Below, piece by piece: positions 44,972 to 53,821 of a stretch of DNA of 64,000 bases (position 1 is the stretch's first letter; each line of letters starts with the position of its first letter). The position numbers and the translations under genes were made by a program. The stretch is from Gluconacetobacter sacchari (lineage in GTDB: Bacteria; Pseudomonadota; Alphaproteobacteria; Acetobacterales; Acetobacteraceae), in the NCBI RefSeq assembly GCF_014174255.1, contig NZ_JABEQJ010000014.1, positions 62,001-126,000 of the forward strand, in the 5' to 3' direction. The notes under the pieces were generated by a model that was not told the DNA's origin, did no database searches, and saw only the letters and a program-made list of their open reading frames with translations.

Positions 44972-45795
44972 TGAGCGCGCCCAAACCGGAAGAAACGATC
45001 CTGAACGACGATCCGATCAACGACCAGCCGATGCCGCTGCTGGAGCATCTGGTCGAACTGCGCCGTCGCCTGATCCGCTCGGCGCTGGCCTTCGGCCTGT
45101 GCTTCCTGCTGTGCTACCATTTCTCGGCGCGGATCTACCTGTTCCTCGCCCAGCCTCTGGGCGACGTGATGCGCGCGCAGGGCGAACAGCCGCACCTGAT
45201 CTACACGGCGCTGTACGAGGCCTTCTTCACCTATATCAAGGTGGCGATCTTCGGCGCGGCGTTCCTGTCCTTCCCCATGGTCGCCATGCAGGCCTGGATG
45301 TTCGTGGCGCCGGGCCTGTATCGCAGCGAAAAGCGCGCCTTCCTGCCGTTCCTGGTCGCAACCCCGATCATGTTCGTGATGGGCGCCGCGCTGGCCTATT
45401 ATTTCGTCTTCCCCTTCGCGTGGAAATTCTTCCTCTCCTTCCAGACCGCCGACGGGCAGGACGGATTGCAGATCCAGCTCCAGGCCAAGGTGTCGGAATA
45501 TCTGGCGCTGGTCATGAAGCTGATCATGGCCTTCGGCGTGGCGTTCGAACTGCCGGTGGCGCTGACGCTGCTGGCACGGGTCGGCATCGTCACTGCCGAC
45601 ACGCTCAAGCGCTTCCGGCGCTACGCCTATGTCGGCGCCTTCGTGATCGCGGCGATCCTGACCCCGCCGGACATCATCACCCAGACCGGCCTCGCGGTGC
45701 CGCTGATCGGTCTGTACGAAATTTCCATCGTCTGCGCGCGCCTGGTCCAGCCCAAGCGCCCCGCCGACCTGGACCAGGAGACCCAAGATGCATGA
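44971..45795 (+). CDS. tatC: TatC, twin-arginine translocase subunit
   Basis: A 274-residue inner-membrane protein with six membrane helices. The first cytoplasmic loop has [17 protein letters not shown], with the key Glu that reads the twin-arginine signal. Later [15 protein letters not shown] and [19 protein letters not shown] are family hallmarks. It forms the signal-binding core of the Tat translocase, which exports folded cofactor enzymes such as periplasmic dehydrogenases of acetic acid bacteria. It overlaps tatB by 1 nt and serS by 8 nt. Confidence 0.96.
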   Translation: MSAPKPEETILNDDPINDQPMPLLEHLVELRRRLIRSALAFGLCFLLCYHFSARIYLFLAQPLGDVMRAQGEQPHLIYTALYEAFFTYIKVAIFGAAFLSFPMVAMQAWMFVAPGLYRSEKRAFLPFLVATPIMFVMGAALAYYFVFPFAWKFFLSFQTADGQDGLQIQLQAKVSEYLALVMKLIMAFGVAFELPVALTLLARVGIVTADTLKRFRRYAYVGAFVIAAILTPPDIITQTGLAVPLIGLYEISIVCARLVQPKRPADLDQETQDA

Positions 45796-47062
45796 CCTCC
45801 GCGCGCTCCGCGCCGATCCGGCCGCCTTCGACGCGGCCCTGACGCGCCGGGGCGGCGCCCCGGTCGCCGCCCATATCGTCCTGCTGGACGAGGAGCGACG
45901 CGCCGCCGTGACCGCGTTGCAGGACCGTCAGGCCCGCCGCAAGACCCTGTCGAAAGAGGTCGGCACCCTGCGCCGCACCGGCGCCGACAGCACGCCGCAG
46001 GAGGCCGAGGCCGTCGCCCTGCGCGAGGAGATCGAGCGACTGGAGGCCGTGGTCCGCGACCGCGACGCCGAAATCCGCGACCTGCTGGTCACGCTGCCCA
46101 ACCGGCTTGACGATGGCGTGCCCGATGGCGCCGACGAGTCCGCGAACATGGTGGTCCATCAGGTCGGCGAACGGCGGAATTTCGCCTTCCCCCCAAGCGA
46201 GCATTTCGTATTGGGCGAGGCACTGGGCATGATGGATTTCGAAACCGCGTCCAAATTGTCCGGCGCGCGCTTCGTGGTCCTGCGCGGGGCGCTGGCGCGG
46301 ATGGAGCGCGCGCTGGGCCAGTTCATGCTCGACCTGCATGTCCAGGACCACGGCTATACCGAAACGGCGGTGCCGGTGCTGGTCAACGAGGCCGCGATGT
46401 TCGGCACCGACAAGCTGCCGAAATTCGCCGACCAGTCCTTCCGCACCGAGGACGGGCGCTGGCTGGTCCCCACGGCCGAGGTCCCGCTGGCCGCCAGCGT
46501 GGCGGGCGATATCCTGCCGGCGTCGGCCCTGCCGCGCCGCATGGTCGCCCTGTCCTCCTGCTTCCGTAGCGAGGCCGGGGCCGCCGGCCGCGACACGCGC
46601 GGCATGCTGCGCCAGCACCAGTTCCAGAAGGTCGAGATGGTCTCGGTCACGCGGCCCGAGGACAGCGACGCGGAACTGGAGCGCATGACCCGCTGCGCCG
46701 AGACGGTGCTGGAACGGCTGGGCATTCCCTATCGCCGCATGCTGCTCTGCGCCGGCGATACCGGCTTCGGCGCCGCGAAGACCTTCGACCTGGAAGCCTG
46801 GCTGCCCGGCCAGGACGCATGGCGCGAAATCTCCTCCTGCTCCACCACGCGCGCCTTCCAGGCCCGGCGCATGAACGCCCGCTTCCGCCCCGCCGAGGGC
46901 GAGGCGCCGGAGTTCGTCCATACGCTCAACGGCTCCGGCCTCGCGGTCGGGCGTACGCTGATCGCGGTGATGGAAAACTACCAGAACGCCGACGGCAGCA
47001 TCACGGTGCCGGAAGTGCTGCGCCCCTATATGGGCGGGCTGGCGGTGGTGGGCGCGCCCTGA
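45788..47062 (+). CDS. serS: SerS, seryl-tRNA synthetase
   Basis: A 424-residue class II synthetase. The N-terminal two-helix coiled arm for tRNA-Ser contact spans about 25-105. Catalytic motif 2 is [29 protein letters not shown] and motif 3 is [20 protein letters not shown]. It is the last gene of the argS-serS row and begins 8 nt before the tatC stop, so translation is coupled. The row ends against the convergent zinc operon with only 14 nt between stops. Confidence 0.97.
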   Translation: MHDLRALRADPAAFDAALTRRGGAPVAAHIVLLDEERRAAVTALQDRQARRKTLSKEVGTLRRTGADSTPQEAEAVALREEIERLEAVVRDRDAEIRDLLVTLPNRLDDGVPDGADESANMVVHQVGERRNFAFPPSEHFVLGEALGMMDFETASKLSGARFVVLRGALARMERALGQFMLDLHVQDHGYTETAVPVLVNEAAMFGTDKLPKFADQSFRTEDGRWLVPTAEVPLAASVAGDILPASALPRRMVALSSCFRSEAGAAGRDTRGMLRQHQFQKVEMVSVTRPEDSDAELERMTRCAETVLERLGIPYRRMLLCAGDTGFGAAKTFDLEAWLPGQDAWREISSCSTTRAFQARRMNARFRPAEGEAPEFVHTLNGSGLAVGRTLIAVMENYQNADGSITVPEVLRPYMGGLAVVGAP

Positions 47063-47076
47063 CGCCCACCCCGCGC

Positions 47077-48240
47077 CTAGGCTTCCATGAGGATCTCGCC
47101 GGGCAGGTCGTTCGTCATCGTCTCGCCCGGGCGGTAATGCATGACCGACCGGATCGCCTCGCCCCGACGCAGCAGGTCGAACGCCCGGTTGATCTGCCCA
47201 TGGGTCATGTTGTGCGTGATGTACGGATCGACGCTGAACTTGCCCGACAGCCATTCATCCACCATGCCGGGTAGCTCCGAGCGACCTTTCACGCCGCCGA
47301 ACGCCGTGCCGCGCCAGACCCGCCCGGTGACGAGCTGAAACGGCCGGGTCGCGATTTCCTCTCCCGCGCCGGCCACGCCGATGACGGTGCATTCCCCCCA
47401 GCCCTTGTGGCAGCATTCGAGCGCCGCGCGCATCATATCCACGCGCCCGATCGCCTCGAAGGCATAATCGACACCCCCGCCGGTCATCCCGATGATGACG
47501 TCCTGAATCGGCCCGGCATGGTCGCCGGGATCGACCAGGTCGGTCGCCCCCAGGCGTTTCGCCAGCAGGAACTTGGCGGGATTGGTGTCGATGCCGATAA
47601 TCCGCGCCGCGCCCGCCATGACCGCGCCCTGGATCACCGCCATGCCGATCGCGCCCAGGCCGAACACGGAGACCGTCGCGCCTGCCTCCACCTTCGCGGC
47701 GTTCCTCACCGCGCCCATCCCCGTCGGCACCGCGCAGCCCATCACGCTGGCCTTGGCCAGGGGCGCGTCCCGGCTGATCCTGGCCACCGCGATCTCGGGC
47801 AGCACGGTGTATTCGCTGAAGGTGCTGGTGCCCATGTAATGCAGGATCTGGCGGCCCTTGTAGGAAAAGCGGCTGGTTCCGTCGGGCATCAGCCCCTGGG
47901 CCTGCGTTTCCCGTATGGTCGAGCAGAGATTGGTCTTGCCCGAGCGGATCATCGGGCAGTTCGGATCTTCGGGGATATAAAGCGGGATGACGTGGTCGCC
48001 GGGACGGACCGAGGTCACGCCCGTGCCGATATCCTCGACGACGCCGACCCCCTCATGCCCCAGAATGGCCGGGAAACGTCCTTCCGGATCACGTCCCGAC
48101 AAGGTGAACATGTCGGTATGGCACAGGCTGGTGGTCACGATGCGGACCAGGACCTCCCCCTCCCGGGGGCCTTCGAGATCGACGAGGTCGATTTCGAGCG
48201 GCATGTTCGGTTCCCAGGCTATCGCGGCTCTCGTTTTCAT
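47077..48240 (-). CDS. Class III-like zinc alcohol dehydrogenase with altered structural-zinc lobe
   Basis: A 387-residue zinc-dependent dehydrogenase closely resembling S-(hydroxymethyl)glutathione dehydrogenase (SRF-KGRQILHYMGTSTFSEYT, GEEIATRPFQLVTGRVWRGTAFGG). Catalytic-zinc ligands are present: C40, H62, C169. The structural-zinc lobe normally has four Cys with CX2CX2CX7C spacing; here the positions read D92, C95, I98 and C106, so two ligands are gone. The Rossmann motif GLGAIG (194-199) is intact. It is downstream of a COG0523 zinc-chaperone-type GTPase behind a Zur-type operator, so it is probably made when zinc is scarce. The substrate is not proven. Confidence 0.85.
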   Translation of the reverse strand: MKTRAAIAWEPNMPLEIDLVDLEGPREGEVLVRIVTTSLCHTDMFTLSGRDPEGRFPAILGHEGVGVVEDIGTGVTSVRPGDHVIPLYIPEDPNCPMIRSGKTNLCSTIRETQAQGLMPDGTSRFSYKGRQILHYMGTSTFSEYTVLPEIAVARISRDAPLAKASVMGCAVPTGMGAVRNAAKVEAGATVSVFGLGAIGMAVIQGAVMAGAARIIGIDTNPAKFLLAKRLGATDLVDPGDHAGPIQDVIIGMTGGGVDYAFEAIGRVDMMRAALECCHKGWGECTVIGVAGAGEEIATRPFQLVTGRVWRGTAFGGVKGRSELPGMVDEWLSGKFSVDPYITHNMTHGQINRAFDLLRRGEAIRSVMHYRPGETMTNDLPGEILMEA

Positions 48241-48248
48241 CGGCTCGG

Positions 48249-48262
48249 TTCTTTCGAAAGAA
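48249..48262. repeat. 14-bp perfect palindrome between the GTPase and dehydrogenase genes
   Basis: TTCTTTCGAAAGAA is fully self-complementary and ends 9 nt before the dehydrogenase start codon on the minus strand. It could be a regulator site or a small hairpin near the ribosome site of the second gene. No known operator is matched. Confidence 0.6.
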
Positions 48263-48284
48263 TTTCACGAACGCGTCCTTGCGG

Positions 48285-49532
48285 TCAGGCGTGCGCCACG
48301 CCCTCGGCATCACGGCGCCAGGCAGGGAAGGGGTCCGGCAGGCGGGCAAAGCGCGCCGGGTCGAAGATCGTCGCGCCGTCGTCGGGCACGAGGCAGGCAT
48401 CGAGCCTGTCCCGGATGGCGGCCTCATCCATGTCGCCGGTGCCGATAAAGACGATCTCCTGGCGGCGGTCGCCATAGACCGGGTCCCAGTTGCCCAGGAC
48501 CATGTCGCGCCACTGGTCGCTGTCCGGCCACTCGGCCTTCGGCACGGAGGCCCACCACAGGCCCATCGCCTGATTGCGGACCAGTGCCCCGGCCTGGCTC
48601 ATCTCGCCCACCCAGTCGGGGCGTGTCGCCAGCCAGAAATGACCCTTCGAGCGCACCAGGCCCGGCCAGCTCGTATCGAGGAATGTCTGGAATTTCCGCG
48701 GCACGAAAGGGCGGCGCGCCCGATAGACGAAACTGCGAATGCCGTATTCGTCGCTTTCCGGCACATGCCCGGCAAAGCCGAAGAGTTCCTTGTACCAGAG
48801 CGGATGCTGATGCGCCCTGTCATAGTCGAAGCGCCCGGTATTCAGCACGCGGCCGACCGCCACCCGGCCCATGTCGGCTTCGATCAGGTCGGCATCGGGA
48901 TTGAGGGCACGAATGATCTTGCGGGCGGCCTCCACCTGGTCCGGCGTGGCCGTCGAGACCTTGTTGACGACGACGACATCGGCAAACTCGATCTGCTGGA
49001 CCAGAAGATCCACCAGCGCGCGGTCGTCCTCCTCTCCGGCCGTCTCGCCGCGATCCTTCAGGAAGTCGGTCGAACCGTAATCGCGCAGCAGGTTCACCGC
49101 ATCGACGACCGTGACCATCGTATCCAGCCGCGCGACATCGCTCAGGCTCTCGCCCGCCTCGTCGCGAAACGCGAAGGTCGCGGCCACCGGCAGCGGCTCC
49201 GCGATGCCGGTGGATTCGATCAGCAGGTAGTCGAACCGCTTCTCGTCCGCCAGACGCCGCACCTCCTGCAAAAGATCGTCGCGCAGCGTGCAGCAGATAC
49301 AGCCATTGGTCATCTCGACCAGCTTTTCATCGGTGCGCGACAGGTTGCTCCCGCCCTGGCGCACCAGGTCGGCGTCGATATTGATCTCGCTCATGTCGTT
49401 GACGATCACCGCGACCTTATGGCCCTCGCGATTGTTCAGCACATGATTCAGCAGGGTCGTCTTGCCCGCACCGAGAAAACCGGACAGCACCGTGACCGGA
49501 AGCCGGTGATCCTCTCCAACCAGCATATCCAT
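48285..49532 (-). CDS. zigA: COG0523 GTPase, ZigA-type putative zinc metallochaperone
   Basis: A 415-residue G3E-family GTPase. P-loop GFLGAGKTT (18-26), the metal-binding CxCC motif CICC (78-81), Walker B region [11 protein letters not shown] and the NKVS base-recognition segment are visible. A C-terminal CobW domain follows (from about 290). Members under Zur control (ZigA, YeiR, human ZNG1) deliver zinc to client enzymes during zinc limitation. A perfect Zur-type palindrome lies 26 nt upstream of the start, and GGAGAGAGGG supplies the ribosome site. The next gene is a zinc dehydrogenase variant, a possible client or backup enzyme. Confidence 0.85.
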   Translation of the reverse strand: MDMLVGEDHRLPVTVLSGFLGAGKTTLLNHVLNNREGHKVAVIVNDMSEINIDADLVRQGGSNLSRTDEKLVEMTNGCICCTLRDDLLQEVRRLADEKRFDYLLIESTGIAEPLPVAATFAFRDEAGESLSDVARLDTMVTVVDAVNLLRDYGSTDFLKDRGETAGEEDDRALVDLLVQQIEFADVVVVNKVSTATPDQVEAARKIIRALNPDADLIEADMGRVAVGRVLNTGRFDYDRAHQHPLWYKELFGFAGHVPESDEYGIRSFVYRARRPFVPRKFQTFLDTSWPGLVRSKGHFWLATRPDWVGEMSQAGALVRNQAMGLWWASVPKAEWPDSDQWRDMVLGNWDPVYGDRRQEIVFIGTGDMDEAAIRDRLDACLVPDDGATIFDPARFARLPDPFPAWRRDAEGVAHA

Positions 49533-49557
49533 GCAACCCTCTCTCCGAACCGAATAT

Positions 49558-49580
49558 GTTATGTTATACTATAACATAAC
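49558..49580. promoter_or_regulatory. Putative Zur (zinc uptake regulator) operator
   Basis: A 23-bp perfect palindrome (11-bp arms around C49569). Its core TGTTATACTATAACA equals the Zur box core TGTTATA-N-TATAACA known from E. coli and related in alphaproteobacteria. It ends 26 bp before the start of the COG0523 GTPase gene, where it would cover the promoter, so zinc-loaded Zur should repress the operon. Confidence 0.85.
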
Positions 49581-49746
49581 GATGCTCCGCTCCGGCGGTC
49601 AAGCGCGGGTTTCATGCTCCCGGCTTCGCTCACGTCGAACGCCTCGCGCCGATGCCGCCCGCGCGGCAAAAGGCCAGTCGCTCAAGAATCTTCAGGTCCC
49701 GATCGCACCAACAGAATCGACATGCATGCGGCAAGATTTCATGGGT

Positions 49747-50115
49747 TCAGTTTTTCATATATAACATAAGAGCCTGTGGAGGCTGATCGGCAGTCACCGT
49801 ATGTTCTATCGCTCCCGTCAGGCTGACATGCTGACCTTCCTGGAAGTGGAGCTGATGATAGCCGGAGACAACGGCAACGGCTCGAACATCAGAAATACTT
49901 CCGTAGTCGCTGTCCGAATAACAGGATTTTTTTTCTAAATGCAGCAAAGGATAGGTATATGCGTCTTTTTTAGGATCGCTTTGTGCAGCAACGGATTCAA
50001 TCGTGATTTTTCCAGACAATAAAACAGTCTGATCCTGCTTCCAGCATGGAGCGCCGAATGCCATCGCGGGGGCCGCGACCAACCCCATCAATACGACGCT
50101 GGCAAAGTTTTTCAT
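49747..50115 (-). CDS. Small secreted protein, DUF4431-like
   Basis: A 122-residue exported protein with a signal peptide (about 1-22, MKNFASVVLMGLVAAPAMAFG). The mature part has two cysteines (in APCWKQD and KKSCYSD) about 41 residues apart and ends with YHQLHFQEGQHVSLTGAIEHTVTADQPPQALML. The strand pattern and C...C...G-x-x-V-x-x-x-G layout resemble DUF4431 periplasmic domains; this match is from memory of the family pattern. Base composition is clearly lower in GC than the neighbours, with A/T-ending codons, suggesting recent acquisition. No function is known. Confidence 0.6.
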   Translation of the reverse strand: MKNFASVVLMGLVAAPAMAFGAPCWKQDQTVLLSGKITIESVAAQSDPKKDAYTYPLLHLEKKSCYSDSDYGSISDVRAVAVVSGYHQLHFQEGQHVSLTGAIEHTVTADQPPQALMLYMKN

Positions 50116-50287
50116 TGCGAAACCCCGTTGAAGGAAATTCTCTCCCTGCTACACGCGGAATAAATGATCGTATTGTAAATTTTATATACATTCCAATGCG
50201 CCAGGTATCGAGTACAGGGATTTCCGGGGTGCGACGCGGCGTCTCCTTCAGTTGCCCCCGGCGATGCCCATCCTCCGATCATGTCCC

Positions 50288-52717
50288 TTATCGGCGGTGG
50301 GCGCGCACGCCAGCGGATTTGCCACCGCCGGGTTCGCCACCGCCGCCGCGCCCACGCTGGGGGCGCTTCGGCCCCGGCCGCGCGCGGTCGGCCTCGTCCG
50401 CCCGGGTGCGGCTGCTCTGCTGGCGCAGCACGTCCTCGATCCAGTCGTTCAGGCGCGCGGTCGCCTCCTCGGCGTCTTCTCCGGCGCGATAGGCATCGGG
50501 GAAGCGCAGCGCCAGCCAGCGCCACGCCACCAGCCGCTTGTGGCGCTTCTCCGCGCGTTCCAGTTCGATGCGGTCGGCCCGCTCGGCGGGCGGCAGGCGC
50601 CCGGTCCCGGGCGGAATCACCGGGCGCCCGGCGGCATGGTCGGCGGCCCATTGCACCAGACGCTGAATGCCGTTGTCGCGGTCGTCCACCGGACACATCG
50701 CATAGACCCAGCGCTGCGCCAGCGTCAGGCCGGTCACGCCTTCCAGCGCGGTGGCGATGGCAAAAGCCTGCTCCATGTTCGCCAGACGGTAATTCGGGTC
50801 GTCATGGCGCAGTACGGCGCGGCGAATGCGCGACAGCACGCCGAACAGGCTCTCCGACCCGATTTCCGCCGCCACCGCCTGGATGATGTCGGAATCGGGT
50901 TGGACCTGCGGGCGCAGGTCGGTGGGGTCGGCGGGGGGCGCCGCCAGCATGGCGCGCACGAACGCGGCGCTGCCCGCGCCGGCCAGCACCGCCACCACGC
51001 CCTGCTCATGCTTGCCGTAGCGCCCGGCGCGGCCGCCGATCTGCTTGACCTCCTGCGCGTTCAGGTCGCGGGTCTGCGTGCCGTCGAACTTGCGCAGCGC
51101 GGTAAAGATCACGCGGCGGATCGTCAGGTTCAGCCCCATGCCGATCGCATCGGTGGCGATCAGGATATCGGCCGCGCCGTCGTTGAATCGCTGGGCCTCG
51201 GCCCGCCGCACCTCGGGGCTCAGAGCGCCATAGACCACGGCGACCTTGCGCCCCCGCGCCAGCAGCGCCGCGCGAAAATCCAGCACCTCGCGGCGCGAGA
51301 AGGCGATCAGCGCGTCATGCGGCTTCAGGTCCTGAAGATGGACGGCCTCGCTGGCGGTCACCAGCGGCCCCTTGCGCTCCAGCCGCACCTCGTCCAGCGG
51401 GTCGCCGCACAGTTCGGCGATCCGGCGCACCATCGGCACGCAATCCGGCGCGCCCAGTACATAAAGATGCCGCGCCGGTGCGCCCATGATCGCCGCCGTC
51501 CACGCGGCGCCCCGATCGGGGTCGGCCAGCATCTGCGCCTCGTCGATCACCGCGACATCGACCGGGTTGTGCAGCGGGCACATCTCGACCGTGGCGGCCA
51601 GGTGCCGGCTGCCGGGCACATCGATCCGTTCCTCGCCGGTCGCCAGCGATGTCGGCACGCCCCGCGCGGCCAGCGCCTCGCGGAACTCGTGGGCCAGCAG
51701 GCGCAGCGGCGCCAGCGCCATGCCGCTTTCGGCCCGCGCCAGGGCTTCCAGCGCGGTATGCGACTTGCCGCTGTTGGTCGGGCCGGTGACGAGCGTGATC
51801 CTGCGCTTCAGCGCCCGCGCGGTCTTGAAATGCGCGGCATAGCGGTCCAGCGCCGCGACGCGGGCAATGACGGCATTGCCCACCTTGCGCGTGCCGGGAT
51901 CGGGCACCAGGGCAGGGGCCTGGGGGCCGCCGCCGCGCCATTCGGGCAGGCGGGCGCGCAGGGCCACCAGTTCCCGGGGGTCGAATTCCCACCGCTCCGT
52001 ACCGTCCGGCTGCGGGACCCGGCGCGCGACCGGCAGCCGGTTCTCGGCGATCCAGCGCAGCGCTTCCTTGCCCGAGCAATGGAGCAGGCGCGGAACCTCG
52101 GAAAACCCGACCAGACTGTCTTCCCAGTCCCGCAGCCTCTGTTCTTCCACATTGCGCCGGCTACGGGCGGCCTGTTCGATCGCCTCCTGTTCCCGCCGCC
52201 TGGCATCGGCATCGCGCCGCATGCCCTCGACGAAGCCCGATCGCGGGTCCAGGGCGAACGCCTCGGCCACCGCGCGCGACAGGGTCTCGGTCTCGGCGGG
52301 CGTCAGCACCCGCCCGGTGCCGTCGAACAGGTCGGCGCGCACGGTTTCCACCGCTGCCTCGGGGGTGGCGGCGCTGGCGCGCAGGCGCGCGCGAATCACG
52401 GCGGACAGCGCCTCCAGCAGGCGGGCGTCGTCGGGCTCCGGGTCGTCGATCGCGGCGGCGGCGGCCTCGGCATCCGCGCGCGTCACCCACACCTGGCCCG
52501 CGCGGCGGGTCAGGTCCATCAGGCGCGAGCCCCAGGGCTTGCGGCGCACGGCACATAGCGCCGCGCGGAAGGTGGCGTCGTCCACGCGGTCCTGTCCCGG
52601 CGTCAGGGCACGGGCGACGGTGCGCTCCAGCTTGGGCAGTTCGCGGGTTTCGACGGTCAGGCCGGTTTCGGCGATGGCGGCCGCAACGGCGCTGACGGCG
52701 GGGGAATGGGATGTCAT
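50288..52717 (-). CDS. Suv3-like DExH-box RNA helicase
   Basis: An 809-residue superfamily 2 helicase related to mitochondrial Suv3 (SUPV3L1). Core motifs: Walker A GPTNSGKSHTALEAL, motif II DEAQ, motif V TDAIGMGLNLTIRRVIF and motif VI QIGGRAGRYG. The Suv3 C-terminal region follows, and the protein ends in a Gly/Arg-rich basic tail suited to RNA contact. The N-terminal roughly 280 residues, before the helicase core, are charged and helical. Suv3 helicases unwind RNA for degradation with exoribonucleases. The ATG at 52717 is preferred over 52750. Confidence 0.88.
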   Translation of the reverse strand: MTSHSPAVSAVAAAIAETGLTVETRELPKLERTVARALTPGQDRVDDATFRAALCAVRRKPWGSRLMDLTRRAGQVWVTRADAEAAAAAIDDPEPDDARLLEALSAVIRARLRASAATPEAAVETVRADLFDGTGRVLTPAETETLSRAVAEAFALDPRSGFVEGMRRDADARRREQEAIEQAARSRRNVEEQRLRDWEDSLVGFSEVPRLLHCSGKEALRWIAENRLPVARRVPQPDGTERWEFDPRELVALRARLPEWRGGGPQAPALVPDPGTRKVGNAVIARVAALDRYAAHFKTARALKRRITLVTGPTNSGKSHTALEALARAESGMALAPLRLLAHEFREALAARGVPTSLATGEERIDVPGSRHLAATVEMCPLHNPVDVAVIDEAQMLADPDRGAAWTAAIMGAPARHLYVLGAPDCVPMVRRIAELCGDPLDEVRLERKGPLVTASEAVHLQDLKPHDALIAFSRREVLDFRAALLARGRKVAVVYGALSPEVRRAEAQRFNDGAADILIATDAIGMGLNLTIRRVIFTALRKFDGTQTRDLNAQEVKQIGGRAGRYGKHEQGVVAVLAGAGSAAFVRAMLAAPPADPTDLRPQVQPDSDIIQAVAAEIGSESLFGVLSRIRRAVLRHDDPNYRLANMEQAFAIATALEGVTGLTLAQRWVYAMCPVDDRDNGIQRLVQWAADHAAGRPVIPPGTGRLPPAERADRIELERAEKRHKRLVAWRWLALRFPDAYRAGEDAEEATARLNDWIEDVLRQQSSRTRADEADRARPGPKRPQRGRGGGGEPGGGKSAGVRAHRR

Positions 52718-52917
52718 ATCCGGTTTGTGCGCCATCGCGCGCCATCCCACAACGGTTCCGCATGGGGCAGGCCTGCCGTTGCCTCAACCCTCCGATCGCG
52801 GTTTTGTGCTGGCATCGGCGACGCGGGGTGCTTAAACATCTCTCCCTTCTGCACGAACGGGGCGCATGCCGCGGGCGTGGCCTATGAGTTCCTGTCATGA
52901 CGGAGAGTTCTGATCTC

Positions 52918-53808
52918 ATGTCCGATACGTTGACCAAGCCTATTGGGACCATGCCTGCCGGGACCGTGCCGAGCGGTCTGGAGCCCGTTCCGGGTGAGGC
53001 CGGCGTGTATCATCTGGCCGAGCCGACCAAGACCTACGGCCACCTGAACGCCGAGACGGTGCTGACCGTCCATCACTGGACCGACCGGCTGTTCAGCTTC
53101 ACCACCACCCGCGACGCCGCGCTGCGGTTCGAGAACGGGCAGTTCGCGATGATCGGCATCGAGGTCGAGGGCAAGCCGCTGCTGCGCGCCTATTCGATCG
53201 CCAGCGCGAATTACGAGGAACAGCTCGAATTCCTGTCGATCGCGGTGCCCGACGGCCCGCTGACCTCGCGCCTGCGGCACGTCAAGCCGGGCGACAAGGT
53301 GCTGATCGGCCGCAAGCCCACCGGCACGCTGCTGCTGGACAATCTGCGCCCCGGCCGCAATTTGTATTTCCTGTCCACCGGCACCGGGCTGGCGCCGTTC
53401 ATGAGCCTGATCAAGGACCCTTCGGTCTACGAGCGGTTCGACAAGGTCATCCTCAGCCACACGGTGCGGATCTCGGGCGAGCTGGCCTACGCCAACCACA
53501 TCCGCCACGAACTGCCGCAGCACGAGTTCCTGGGCGAGGACGTATCGGGCAAGCTGCTCTATTATCCGGCGGTGACGCGCGAGGAATTCGCGGTGACCGA
53601 CCGCATCACGAAGCTGATCGAATCCGGCAAGATCTTCACCGACCTGAACATCCCCGAGCTGGACCCGGCGCATGACCGCGTGATGATCTGCGGCTCGCCC
53701 GAAATGCTGGCCGATACCGAGGCGCTGCTGGAATCCCGCGGCTTCGACGAGGGCAACAATTCCAACCCCGGCGCCTATGTGGTCGAAAAGGCTTTCGCCG
53801 AACGCTGA
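52918..53808 (+). CDS. fpr: Ferredoxin--NADP+ reductase
   Basis: A 296-residue flavoprotein of the bacterial FNR class. The FAD-binding motif LLRAYSIAS (R-x-Y-S) and the NADP-binding STGTGLAPFMSL are present, and the C-terminus ends VVEKAFAER, as in subclass I bacterial FNRs. The N-terminal 35 residues extend beyond the usual length of about 257. It exchanges electrons between NADPH and ferredoxin or flavodoxin. The ATG at 52918 is supported by GGAGAG 10 nt upstream; 52897 is possible. gor starts 13 nt after it. Confidence 0.92.
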   Translation: MSDTLTKPIGTMPAGTVPSGLEPVPGEAGVYHLAEPTKTYGHLNAETVLTVHHWTDRLFSFTTTRDAALRFENGQFAMIGIEVEGKPLLRAYSIASANYEEQLEFLSIAVPDGPLTSRLRHVKPGDKVLIGRKPTGTLLLDNLRPGRNLYFLSTGTGLAPFMSLIKDPSVYERFDKVILSHTVRISGELAYANHIRHELPQHEFLGEDVSGKLLYYPAVTREEFAVTDRITKLIESGKIFTDLNIPELDPAHDRVMICGSPEMLADTEALLESRGFDEGNNSNPGAYVVEKAFAER

Positions 53809-53821
53809 TCGGAAAACCGCC

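Noticed and set aside
49735-49770. A second Zur box near TATATAACATAAG
   Set aside because: Only one half resembles the Zur arm; there is no matching inverted half.
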